Origin: Bacteroidales bacterium
GTDB lineage: Bacteria; Bacteroidota; Bacteroidia; Bacteroidales; UBA932
Assembly (NCBI GenBank): GCA_017428945.1
Contig: JAFRPW010000036.1
Coordinates: 124,001-188,000, forward strand
Direction of reading: 5' to 3'
DNA: 64,000 nucleotides
Position 1 is the first letter of the stretch; each line of letters starts with the position of its first letter. The notes beneath the pieces are model-generated. The model was given only the letters and a program-made list of their open reading frames with translations. It was not told where the DNA came from and made no database searches. Shown in pieces: positions 33,087-40,691 of this stretch. The position numbers and the translations under genes are program-made.

Positions 33087-35063
33087 CTAGAGTTTGCCCT
33101 TGAGGCTGGAGTTCTCGAAGGCGTCGGGGGCCACTTTGGCGGGGAGGCCGGTGACGGACTGGAGGGCACGGCTGCCGGAGAAGGCGTTGCCCATCACTTC
33201 CTTGACGTTTTTGGGAAGGATGATGCTGCGGAGGTTCTGGCAGTCGGAGAACATGTAGGGGCCTATGGTGTCGTTTTCCTCGTACCAGGACACCTGGAAG
33301 CCGCCGTCAGGAGCCGGCTTGATGAGCCAGGTGGGGCCCTGTGAGAGGCCCATGGCCTGCATTTCCATCCACTGCTCGGAGGTGAGGCGGGCCATGTCGT
33401 AGCGGTACGGAACCCCGTTGAGCTGGCCGGAGAAGGTCATCTTGCTGGCGCTGCGGGTAACGTAGCAGCCGCCGTGGGTAAGGGTGGCTTCAGACAGGTC
33501 AAGCTCAGTGAGCGAGCCGTGCTTGGCGTCGTACTTGCCGTCAGTGGCCGCGCCGGCAAGACGGCGGACCACCGCCAGGTCCCAGCCGTTGATCTTTCCG
33601 GAAAGCTTGAGGCTGGTTATCTCTTCCGGTGCGCGGCCGTCCTTGAGCTTTGCCAGTTCCTTTTCAAGGGTTGCGGGCTTGCTCAGCTTGATTGCCACGG
33701 CATACTCCTCGTCCTCCCCTTTGGGGGCGATGCCGGCAAGGAGCTCGTCAAAAGGCAGCTGGCGCTTGTTGTCCGACTGTATTATCATTGCCCTGTAATA
33801 GCCGTTGCAGTATCCGCCCCAGCCAAGGTTGAGATGCAGGTAATCCTGGTCGTAACCGTCTATGACAAAGATATGGGCGGCATCGGCGACGATGACGGGA
33901 CGCATAGCATTGAGGTCGTCGTACACCATCTGAATCATGGTCATGTCCGGCTCTTTCACAAGGTAGGAGCACTTGGCGGAGAAACCCCAGTTGTTCATGA
34001 GGGCCGGTTTGAAGTCTATGAGTTCGCTTGACGTGCCGGTTGCGCCGATCTCGGAGTTCACGGAAGCGGCAGAGCACAGCATGAGGGCCGCCAGGGCCTT
34101 CTTGGAGCCGTCCCATGAGAACGGAGCGTCCTTCATGTTCACTTCCATCTGCTTGCCGGAAAGGATGAGCATGCCCTTGCCCACCGGTTTTTCAGGGTAC
34201 TTGTAATAAGAAAGCACTGACGCAAGGGCCACGGGACCGCATCCTACAAGGCATGTGGAATCCTTGCCCTGATACTTTTCCTTGGGGAAGAAAGCATTGT
34301 AAGGGCTGTTCTGGCCGTAGTTGATGTCTCCAAGAAGAGGCTTTACCCCGGCAGGGTTTTCCATGTACAGGGACTGGGGCAGGGAACTGTAAAGTTCACC
34401 CTTTTTCCTCAGTGTCTGCAGCTGGTTGCTGTACTGGCTCAGGATATAGTAGACAGAGTTTTCGCTGGCCCTGTTGCTGCCGTCCCACATGGAGTTCCCT
34501 ATCCCGTATGCCAGGACGGGATTGTCCATATACGGCTCAAAAGCCTTGCGCACAACTATGGCAAATGCCTTTGCCGTATTGTCCGAGAACGCCGCCAGGG
34601 CATCGGACGTATACCTTACCGTAAGGTTGTCCGGCTGTACGCCCTTTGAGATGAGGAAATCCCTGGCCACCTCCCACTCCTTGCCGTATTTTGGATTGGG
34701 CAGGACGTTCAGGACGATGGGATTGGCCGACACCGGCTTTCCGTTTACAGACGCATCCAGCTTTGGCAGGGGAATCTCCCCGGCGGCCACCACGGTGTAC
34801 ATGCACTGTGTGGTGACAAGGTCGAAGCCGTTCTGCAGTACGGTCTTGGTGCGGTTGATTGCCTCCAGCTTGAGGCCGGGGACCTCTTCCACATCCTTTA
34901 CGGAATAATTGAGGGCCTCCAGGAAGTAGGTTACATTGATGTAATCTCCCTGCGTCACAGTACCCTGAGGGTACATGACCTTGAAGGAATACATGTCCGC
35001 GCGGCTCTGGGCAAAACCAATGAAGCCGGCAAAAATAATGAGCAGTGACAGGAAACGTTTCAT
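33087..35063 (-). CDS. C10 family (streptopain-like) cysteine protease with LRR-type end
   Basis: 658 residues with a signal peptide (MKRFLSLLIIFAGFIGFAQ). After an N-terminal pro-region (to about 230) the C10 catalytic domain shows the active Cys at about 275 in GCGPVALASVLSYYKYP and the His at about 397 in AHIFVIDGYDQDYLHLNLGW, with GWGGYCNGYY after it. The C-terminus has leucine-rich-repeat (LRR_5, BspA-like) units (NLRSIILPKNVKEVMGNAFSG). It is a secreted protease probably made as a zymogen. The start at 35063 is the codon with a signal peptide; a longer frame upstream crosses the divergent promoter and is not coding. Confidence 0.9.
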   Translation of the reverse strand: MKRFLSLLIIFAGFIGFAQSRADMYSFKVMYPQGTVTQGDYINVTYFLEALNYSVKDVEEVPGLKLEAINRTKTVLQNGFDLVTTQCMYTVVAAGEIPLPKLDASVNGKPVSANPIVLNVLPNPKYGKEWEVARDFLISKGVQPDNLTVRYTSDALAAFSDNTAKAFAIVVRKAFEPYMDNPVLAYGIGNSMWDGSNRASENSVYYILSQYSNQLQTLRKKGELYSSLPQSLYMENPAGVKPLLGDINYGQNSPYNAFFPKEKYQGKDSTCLVGCGPVALASVLSYYKYPEKPVGKGMLILSGKQMEVNMKDAPFSWDGSKKALAALMLCSAASVNSEIGATGTSSELIDFKPALMNNWGFSAKCSYLVKEPDMTMIQMVYDDLNAMRPVIVADAAHIFVIDGYDQDYLHLNLGWGGYCNGYYRAMIIQSDNKRQLPFDELLAGIAPKGEDEEYAVAIKLSKPATLEKELAKLKDGRAPEEITSLKLSGKINGWDLAVVRRLAGAATDGKYDAKHGSLTELDLSEATLTHGGCYVTRSASKMTFSGQLNGVPYRYDMARLTSEQWMEMQAMGLSQGPTWLIKPAPDGGFQVSWYEENDTIGPYMFSDCQNLRSIILPKNVKEVMGNAFSGSRALQSVTGLPAKVAPDAFENSSLKGKL

Positions 35064-35067
35064 ACTA

Positions 35068-35094
35068 CAAATATAATAATTTTGCATAACTTTG
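35068..35094. promoter_or_regulatory. Divergent promoters of the C10 protease and tatD
   Basis: Minus-strand TATATTTG (plus 35068-35075) lies 4 nt before the protease ATG; plus-strand TAACTTTG (35087-35094) lies 5 nt before the tatD ATG at 35100. Both genes would have very short or no leaders. Confidence 0.55.
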
Positions 35095-35099
35095 CATAT

Positions 35100-35912
35100 A
35101 TGTTCGTGGACACGCATACCCACTTCTATGACCAGTGGCTGCTCCCGGATGCCGACCAGGCCGTCCGGCGCGCCCTTGATGCCGGCGTCGGACTTATGAT
35201 TCAGGCCGATATCGACAGCCGCGAGCGCCCCGCCATGCGGGAGGTGGCCGGCCGGCATCCTGGAGTGGTCCGCAACATGCTGGGACTGTACCCCGGGTCG
35301 GTGGCGGAGAACTGGAAGGAAGAACTGGACCAGGTATACAGGATTGCGGAAGATTCCCGGTCGGAGCCGGGAATGACAAGTGGCGAGGAGCCGGGAATCA
35401 CGGGGTTTGTGGCCGTCGGGGAGATAGGGCTGGACTACCATGAAGGGAAAGAGTTCGCGGCGCAGCAGAAGGAAGCGCTCAGGCTTCAGCTGGAGCTGGC
35501 CGCAAAGCTTGACCTGCCCGTCAACTTCCACCTCAGGGATGCCTGGGAGGACTTTTTCGCCATCCTCAAGGACTGCTCCCACCTCCACCTGAGGGGAGAC
35601 CTCCACTGCTTCAGCGGAAGCTTCGAGGTCTATCAGAGAGCCAATCAGTACGGAGACTTTTCCGTTGGCATCGGCGGGGTCATAACCTTCAAGAATTCAG
35701 GTCTTGCGGCCACGGTTGCGCGCATTCCCATGGAGCACATTCTCCTTGAGACGGACGCCCCCTACCTTGCACCGGTCCCGTACAGAGGCAAGAGGAACGA
35801 AAGCGCATACCTGCCTTTAGTTGCCGCAAAGGTGGCGGAAGTCAAGGGGGTGAGCGTTGACGTCATCGAAAAGGAAACTACCGACAACGCAATAAAACTA
35901 TTCAACCTGTAA
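35100..35912 (+). CDS. tatD: TatD family deoxyribonuclease
   Basis: 270 residues. Metal-dependent hydrolase of the TatD group: FVDTHTHFYD (two His), GEIGLDYHEG (Glu), VNFHLRDAW (His), HCFSGSFE (His) and ETDAPYLAPVPYRGKRNES (Asp). Related enzymes act as 3'-5' DNases or DNA-quality enzymes in the cytoplasm. Residues about 84-100 (EDSRSEPGMTSGEEPGI) are an insertion compared with the compact family and are encoded by a palindromic element. The ansA start overlaps the stop by one base. Confidence 0.93.
   Translation: MFVDTHTHFYDQWLLPDADQAVRRALDAGVGLMIQADIDSRERPAMREVAGRHPGVVRNMLGLYPGSVAENWKEELDQVYRIAEDSRSEPGMTSGEEPGITGFVAVGEIGLDYHEGKEFAAQQKEALRLQLELAAKLDLPVNFHLRDAWEDFFAILKDCSHLHLRGDLHCFSGSFEVYQRANQYGDFSVGIGGVITFKNSGLAATVARIPMEHILLETDAPYLAPVPYRGKRNESAYLPLVAAKVAEVKGVSVDVIEKETTDNAIKLFNL
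35353..35400. repeat. In-frame palindromic element inside tatD
   Basis: ATTCCCGG (35353-35360), loop TCGGAG, CCGGGAAT (35367-35374), then GACAAG and a second arm GAGCCGGGAATCA (35388-35400) without a partner. It resembles the palindromes inside the LolC-like and M16 genes but has only one complete hairpin. Confidence 0.65.
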
Positions 35913-36943
35913 TGAGTGCATCAATATTAATAATCTACACCGGAGGCACCATCGGCATGAAGCGGGACCCCATTGACGGGGCGCTGAGGCCTTTCGACTT
36001 CTCCCAGATTCTGGAAGAAGTGCCGGAAATCTCCAAGTACGGGGTCAGGCTGGACTCCTACACCTTCGATCCCCTCATCGACTCCTCCGACGTGGAGCCT
36101 TCCATGTGGGTGCGGCTTGGTGAAATAATCCGGGAAAAGTACGAGCTTTACGACGGTTTCGTGGTTCTGCACGGCACGGATACCATGGCCTACAGCGCAT
36201 CGGCCCTGTCCTTCATGCTCAAGGACCTGGAAAAGCCCGTCATCTTCACCGGAAGCCAGCTGCCGATAGGCGTCCCCCGCACAGACGGCAAGGAGAACCT
36301 CATTTCGGCCGTGGAAATAGCATCGGCCAAGGGGGCCGATTCCCATCCCGTCGTCCCGGAGGTGGCAATCTTCTTCGATTCCAAGCTCCTGAGGGGAAAC
36401 CGCGCCATCAAATACAGCGCAGAGGCCTTCAACGCCTTTGTCTCTCCGGACCTTCCCCCTCTGGCAGAGGCCGGAATCAACATCAGGTACAATACCGACA
36501 TCATCCTCAGGCCCGCCGTATGGGGCAAGCCCCTCAAGGTCCAGACAAAACTGGACACCAGGGTTTCCATACTCAAGGTGCACCCCGGCATGACTCCCCA
36601 GGTCATGCGCTCCGTTCTCTGCGCCCCGGAAACCAGGGCCGCGATAGTGGAGACATACGGCTCCGGCAACGCCCTTTCCAAACCCTGGTTCCTCGACATC
36701 ATAAAAGAAGCGGGTGAAATGGGCAAGATCCTAATGAACGTAACCCAGTGCAAGTCCGGGACCGTGAACATGGACCTCTACGCCACCGGGCGCACGCTCA
36801 AACTCTCCGGCCTTGTCTCCGGCTACGACTGCACCACCGAGGCCGCCCTCGGAAAACTGTTTTCCCTCATGGGCAAAAGCGATGACAATTCATGGGTCAA
36901 AACCATGCTGGAGAAGAATCTTTGCGGAGAAATAAGCAAATAA
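35912..36943 (+). CDS. ansA: Type I L-asparaginase
   Basis: 343 residues, cytoplasmic. The two active-site threonine motifs are IIYTGGTIGM near the N-terminus and VLHGTDTMAYSASAL (about residue 88), with GSQLPIG and the C-terminal TQCKSGTVNMDLY. It converts asparagine to aspartate and ammonia. No signal peptide, in line with the type I enzymes. Coupled to tatD by a TAATG overlap. Confidence 0.94.
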   Translation: MSASILIIYTGGTIGMKRDPIDGALRPFDFSQILEEVPEISKYGVRLDSYTFDPLIDSSDVEPSMWVRLGEIIREKYELYDGFVVLHGTDTMAYSASALSFMLKDLEKPVIFTGSQLPIGVPRTDGKENLISAVEIASAKGADSHPVVPEVAIFFDSKLLRGNRAIKYSAEAFNAFVSPDLPPLAEAGINIRYNTDIILRPAVWGKPLKVQTKLDTRVSILKVHPGMTPQVMRSVLCAPETRAAIVETYGSGNALSKPWFLDIIKEAGEMGKILMNVTQCKSGTVNMDLYATGRTLKLSGLVSGYDCTTEAALGKLFSLMGKSDDNSWVKTMLEKNLCGEISK

Positions 36944-36945
36944 TC

Positions 36946-36977
36946 TTTGGCATTTAAAAAATAATTTGCTAAATTGC
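36946..36977 (+). promoter_or_regulatory. Promoter of the ExbB/ExbD cluster
   Basis: TTTG (36946-36949), a 20-nt spacer, then TAAATTGC (36970-36977). The leader to the ATG at 37038 would be about 55 nt and is AT-rich. Confidence 0.55.
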
Positions 36978-37037
36978 ACGACCAAACGAGTAACAAGTAA
37001 ACTAATCAATTTATAACTAACAACTCAAAACACAATT

Positions 37038-37832
37038 ATGAAAAAGCTCTTCATGTTTTTGGCAGTTGCCAGCCTCATGGCCTTCTCTGCCAACATCGCT
37101 TCCGCTCAGGAAGAGAACGCAGCTCCCGCAGCCACCGAGCAGGTAGCTGAGGACGACGCAGAGCCCGTCGTGGACCTTTTCGCCGGTTCCGGTGAGGAAG
37201 TTCCTCTACACCAGGCCCTCAAGACCAAGTTCATCGAAGGTGGCGCAGGCTTCATGTCCCTCATCATCATCTGCCTCATCCTCGGTATGGCACTTGCCAT
37301 CGAGCGCATTCTCTATCTGGCCTTCTCAAAGACCAACACCACCAAGCTCCTTGACGCAGTAGAGGCTGCTCTCGCAGAAGGTGGCATCGAGAAAGCAAAA
37401 GAGGTTTGCCGCAACACCCGCGGTCCCGTCGCCAGCATATTCTATCAGGGCCTGCTCCGCGCAGACCAGGGCGTAGACGTCGTAGAAAAGACCATCGTTT
37501 CCTATGGCGGCGTCCAGATGAGCCAGATGGAAAACGGCCTCTCATGGATCGGCCTTTTCATCTCCATCGCCCCTTCACTCGGATTCCTTGGTACCGTTAT
37601 CGGTATGATCCAGGCATTCGATGCTATCCAGGCAGCCGGTGACATTTCCCCTAACGTTGTTGCAGGCGGTATGAAGGTCGCCCTCATCACCACCGTCGGC
37701 GGTCTCATCGTCGCTATGATTCTCCAGATCTTCTACAACTACATCATCGCAAAGATCGACGCCCTTTCCATCGACATGGAAGACAGCAGCATCCGCTTCG
37801 TCGACACCATGGTAAAATACAACAAGAAGTAA
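37038..37832 (+). CDS. exbB: ExbB/TolQ/MotA-family proton channel protein
   Basis: 264 residues. An unusual feature for ExbB in general, but common in Bacteroidetes, is a cleavable-looking signal peptide (residues 1-23) followed by an acidic periplasmic stretch (EEVPLH). Three membrane segments follow (about 75-95, 165-190, 205-230), with the core motif SLGFLGTVIGMIQAF and TTVGGLIVAMILQIFYNYI. It makes the proton channel that energises TonB. First gene of a four-gene cluster. Confidence 0.93.
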   Translation: MKKLFMFLAVASLMAFSANIASAQEENAAPAATEQVAEDDAEPVVDLFAGSGEEVPLHQALKTKFIEGGAGFMSLIIICLILGMALAIERILYLAFSKTNTTKLLDAVEAALAEGGIEKAKEVCRNTRGPVASIFYQGLLRADQGVDVVEKTIVSYGGVQMSQMENGLSWIGLFISIAPSLGFLGTVIGMIQAFDAIQAAGDISPNVVAGGMKVALITTVGGLIVAMILQIFYNYIIAKIDALSIDMEDSSIRFVDTMVKYNKK

Positions 37833-37856
37833 TCAACCCCTTTAATTCCAGATAAA

Positions 37857-38309
37857 ATGGAAAACCAGAAATACGCTAAAATAGTCAAGATCCTCCTTGT
37901 GGTTCTGATAATTCTGAGCGTTGGGGTTCTGCTCTGGGGTATGATTAAGGGATATCCGGAGTCGGGTTCACCGGACAACGGCACCGTAGCACCTCTGCTC
38001 TACTGGGCATACATCGTGCTTGGTCTTGCCCTTGCTTCAGTGATTTGCGTGGGTCTGTACGTTACAGCCACCACCAATCCCAAAGGCCTCATCAAGATTG
38101 GAATCGCAGTGGTCGCTGCAGCAGTGCTGTTCGGAATCTGCTACCTGCTGGCTTCCGGCGCACCTGCAATCAACTGCTCCCAACCCACAACTCCCAGCGA
38201 ACTTAAGATGACCGATACCATCCTTAACCTCGCATACGTCGTCGGTGGCGCAGCTATCCTGTCCATCATCTGCGGCGAGGTCTTCATGGCTATCCGCAAC
38301 AAAAAGTAA
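37857..38309 (+). CDS. Small membrane protein of the ExbB/ExbD cluster
   Basis: 150 residues with four predicted membrane segments (ILLVVLIILSVGVLLWGMI, LLYWAYIVLGLALASVICVG, IGIAVVAAAVLFGICYLLA, LAYVVGGAAILSIICGEVF). No catalytic motif. A protein of this type regularly sits between exbB and the exbD genes in Bacteroidales. Its job is unknown, but the placement suggests a part or assembly factor of the Ton motor. Confidence 0.75.
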   Translation: MENQKYAKIVKILLVVLIILSVGVLLWGMIKGYPESGSPDNGTVAPLLYWAYIVLGLALASVICVGLYVTATTNPKGLIKIGIAVVAAAVLFGICYLLASGAPAINCSQPTTPSELKMTDTILNLAYVVGGAAILSIICGEVFMAIRNKK

Positions 38310-38317
38310 ATCAGACC

Positions 38318-38887
38318 ATGGCAAGAAGAAAATTTGAAGCAATCGGTTCCACGGCGGACATTGCATTCCTCCTGCTCTGCTACTTCCTCATGACCACAAC
38401 CATGGGAGACCAGACAGGTCTGCAGCGTCGTCTGCCCCCTATCCCTGACAAAGAGCAGGCACAGGACCAGCAGGTTAACCGCCGAAACATCATCATCGTC
38501 AGAATCAATTCTGCCGATAAGCTGTTTGCCGGTAGCGAGGCCATGGACATCTCTCTCCTGAAAGACAAGATCAAGGAGTTCCTTACCAACCCCACCAATT
38601 CCCCCAACCTTCCTGAAAAGGAACCAAAGGAAATTGAAGGAAAAACCTACATGGTTTCAAAGGGCGTCATCTCCCTCCAGAACGACCGCGGTACCTCGTA
38701 CCAGGCATATCTGGCAGTGCAGAACGAGCTCGTAAAAGCCGTGAATGAACTCCGCGACGACTTCTCCCGCGTAAACTTCGGCAAGAAGTTCTCACGCCTT
38801 ACGGAGGACGAGCAGGAAATCGTTAAGAAGGCAGTTCCTCAGAACATCTCCGAGGCAGAGCCTAAGGACACCGGTAAAAAGAAATAA
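38318..38887 (+). CDS. exbD: ExbD/TolR-family protein (first copy)
   Basis: 189 residues. An N-terminal membrane segment with the functional aspartate (STADIAFLLLCYFLMTTTM; Asp19) is followed by a periplasmic domain of about 150 residues. It begins 8 nt after the preceding gene. Longer than classical ExbD (about 140), with a basic C-terminal tail (AEPKDTGKKK). Confidence 0.88.
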   Translation: MARRKFEAIGSTADIAFLLLCYFLMTTTMGDQTGLQRRLPPIPDKEQAQDQQVNRRNIIIVRINSADKLFAGSEAMDISLLKDKIKEFLTNPTNSPNLPEKEPKEIEGKTYMVSKGVISLQNDRGTSYQAYLAVQNELVKAVNELRDDFSRVNFGKKFSRLTEDEQEIVKKAVPQNISEAEPKDTGKKK

Positions 38888-38901
38888 GGAGGAAACAGAT
38901 T

Positions 38902-39378
38902 ATGTCAAAATTCGGAAGTTCCAGCAATAAGAAGGAAGTCCCCCAGGCATCGTCCAACTCCCTTTCCGATATCGTGTTCATGCTCCTCTTCTTCTTCATG
39001 GTTACCACGCAGATGAGGGAAACTGAGAACAAGGTTCTTGTCAAGGTTCCCGAAGCATCCGAGGTTGCCAAACTGGAAAGAAAGGACCTGAGCGCCAATA
39101 TCAACATCGGTGCTCCTATGCGCCAGTACCAGGCTCTTTACGGTACAGACGCCCGTATCCAGCTCAACGACTCTTTCAAGAGCATAGCCGACATCCGCGA
39201 CTTCATCGCAGCAGAGCGTGACGCCATGAGTGAGGCCGAAAGGTCCCTCATGACTGTAAACCTCCGCGTAGACCAGGATGTCCGCATGGGTATCGTTTCC
39301 GATGTAAAACAAGAGCTGCGCCGCTGCTCAGCCCTTAAGATTATGTACTCTGCACGTAAACCCGGCGGAGACAAGTAA
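38902..39378 (+). CDS. exbD: ExbD/TolR-family protein (second copy)
   Basis: 158 residues. A membrane segment with the key Asp (SDIVFMLLFFFMVTTQM) precedes the periplasmic domain, which ends in KIMYSARKPGGDK. A strong AAGGAGG Shine-Dalgarno (38886-38891 region) stands about 10 nt before the ATG, which is rare among genes in this window. Two ExbD types in tandem may form a heteromeric stator. Confidence 0.9.
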   Translation: MSKFGSSSNKKEVPQASSNSLSDIVFMLLFFFMVTTQMRETENKVLVKVPEASEVAKLERKDLSANINIGAPMRQYQALYGTDARIQLNDSFKSIADIRDFIAAERDAMSEAERSLMTVNLRVDQDVRMGIVSDVKQELRRCSALKIMYSARKPGGDK

Positions 39379-39397
39379 TCTTATCATCGCATTTCAG

Positions 39398-39534
39398 CAT
39401 CCGTCCCTGAAAACGGCCGTTTTTAGGGACGGATGTCTGTTTTATACCTGTCCGTCCCTGTTTTTGGCCGTTTTTGCGGACGGCGGTGCCTTTTTGATTC
39501 TTCCGTCCGCAAAAATGGCGTTTTTTGCGGACGG
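39398..39534. repeat. Array of three 33-38-bp palindromes (CCGTCC/GGACGG)
   Basis: Unit one (39398-39435): CATCCGTCCCT and AGGGACGGATG around AAAACGGCCGTTTT, almost one continuous palindrome. Unit two (39451-39483): CCGTCC...GGACGG around TTTTTGGCCGTTTTT. Unit three (39502-39534): perfect 13-bp stem CCGTCCGCAAAAA. Spacers are 15 and 18 bp. The array fills the space between exbD and the lacI-type stop codon. Confidence 0.75.
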
Positions 39535-40548
39535 CTAGCAGCTTTCGCGGATGATGAGGGTGGGGCGGACCAGCTGCTGGACGGGGGCGGGACGGGGAAG
39601 GCTGGAACGGTGGGCCTCCATTAGGGAGAAGAGGGCCTCAACGGCAATCTCGCCGGCTTCCTGCAGGGGCTGCTCCACGCGGGTGACGGGCGGGTTCATA
39701 AAGTCCAGGAAGCCGTTGTTGTCGTATGATATCACGCCCACGTCAGTGCCTTCCGTAAGTCCGAGTTTCCTGAGGGCCGAGATAGTTCCGATGAGGATGG
39801 TGGCGCTGAAGGCGAAGACGGCGTCGTAGGCCCCGGGATTGCCTGCAAAGGCGGCGAGGGTCTCACGGCTGCCGTTCTCCACGGAGAAGGCGTCTCCCAC
39901 CACCCTGCTCTCCACGCCGTGACCTTTTATGGCATCCAGGAAGCCTCTTACCCTCTCACGGTTTGGCATTGAGGCGGGGACGCCCTGGATGGCGAGGATT
40001 CGCCTGTAACCCTTGTCCACAAGGTACTGCGCGGCCATATATGCACCGGCATAGTTATCCGTGCAAACGTAGGAGAGCGAGGTCTCCTGGAAGTATCGGT
40101 CTATGAGGACGAGGGGGACGTTGGCTCCAACTTCCTCGTGAAACTCAGGTGATGAGGCCACGGGGACTGCCAGGATGCCGTCCACTCCCCTGTCCTGGAA
40201 CATTTCCAGAGCCTGGCGCTCCTCACGCTCGGACTCACGGGAGTCCGCCAGGAGGGTATGGTACCCACGGGCATCCAGCTGGGAGATTATTATGCTTGCA
40301 AGCGTAGCGAAGAACGGGTTGTCTATCCCCGGCACTACAAGGCCAACGGTCTGCGACTGGCGGGTGCGCAAACTTTGCGCAACCAGGTTGGGCCTGTAGC
40401 CGCAGCGGCGGGCTTCCTTGGTGATTCTTTCAACTGCGGACTGGCTGATCCGGTATTTTTCCGCCTTTCCGGACAGAACTCTGGAAACTGTTGAAACAGA
40501 ATATCCGGTGCGGTCTGAGATAGCTGCAAGATTGTTTTTGCCGTTCAT
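39535..40548 (-). CDS. LacI-family transcriptional repressor
   Basis: 337 residues. N-terminal LacI HTH (NLAAISDRTGYSVSTVSRVLSG) with the hinge helix region (RRCGYRPNLVAQSL), then a periplasmic-binding-protein-like ligand domain (TVGLVVPGIDNPFFATL, DGILAVPVASS, VPLVLIDRYF, GYRRILAIQG, VISYDNNGFLDFMNPPVTRVEQP). Closest in type to RbsR/PurR-like sugar repressors. The ATG at 40548 is chosen because it places the HTH at the N-terminus; frames running further upstream cross the operator. It is divergent from rbsK, with operators in between, so it likely controls both directions; the inducer is probably ribose or a ribose derivative. Confidence 0.93.
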   Translation of the reverse strand: MNGKNNLAAISDRTGYSVSTVSRVLSGKAEKYRISQSAVERITKEARRCGYRPNLVAQSLRTRQSQTVGLVVPGIDNPFFATLASIIISQLDARGYHTLLADSRESEREERQALEMFQDRGVDGILAVPVASSPEFHEEVGANVPLVLIDRYFQETSLSYVCTDNYAGAYMAAQYLVDKGYRRILAIQGVPASMPNRERVRGFLDAIKGHGVESRVVGDAFSVENGSRETLAAFAGNPGAYDAVFAFSATILIGTISALRKLGLTEGTDVGVISYDNNGFLDFMNPPVTRVEQPLQEAGEIAVEALFSLMEAHRSSLPRPAPVQQLVRPTLIIRESC

Positions 40549-40550
40549 AT

Positions 40551-40566
40551 GCGAAATCGTTTGCGC
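40551..40566. promoter_or_regulatory. LacI-type operator next to the repressor start
   Basis: GCGAAATCGTTTGCGC, an imperfect palindrome, directly upstream of the repressor ATG. The repressor's own TACCTTTG box is at 40569-40576 (minus), so bound repressor would cover its transcription start. Confidence 0.7.
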
Positions 40567-40606
40567 TACAAAGGTAAAGAATATTATAATATTTCGAAAC
40601 ATTTCG

Positions 40607-40637
40607 CTTGATAATATGTGAAATATTATTATATTTG
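40607..40637 (+). promoter_or_regulatory. Promoter of the ribokinase-SusCD locus
   Basis: CTTG (40607-40610), a 19-nt spacer, then TATATTTG (40630-40637). The start site should fall near 40643, a few bases before the second operator. Confidence 0.7.
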
Positions 40638-40648
40638 TCTCATAAACA

Positions 40649-40664
40649 GCGCAATCGTTTGCGC
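40649..40664. promoter_or_regulatory. LacI-type operator in the rbsK leader
   Basis: GCGCAATCGTTTGCGC, a near-perfect palindrome sharing AATCGTTTGCGC with the site at 40551-40566. It lies just downstream of the expected start site, where a repressor would block RNA polymerase. Confidence 0.75.
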
Positions 40665-40691
40665 AAAAATGCACAATTAATAACACATCAT

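Noticed and set aside
33084-33089. Identical TAACTA junction where convergent genes abut, here and at 3681-3686
   Set aside because: TAA plus CTA is just the two stop codons back to back; occurrence at two sites is not unusual.
39398-39534. Considered as a CRISPR array because of regular 33-38-bp units and 15-18-bp spacers
   Set aside because: Units are long palindromes with variable cores, spacers are too short, only three units exist and no cas gene is present.
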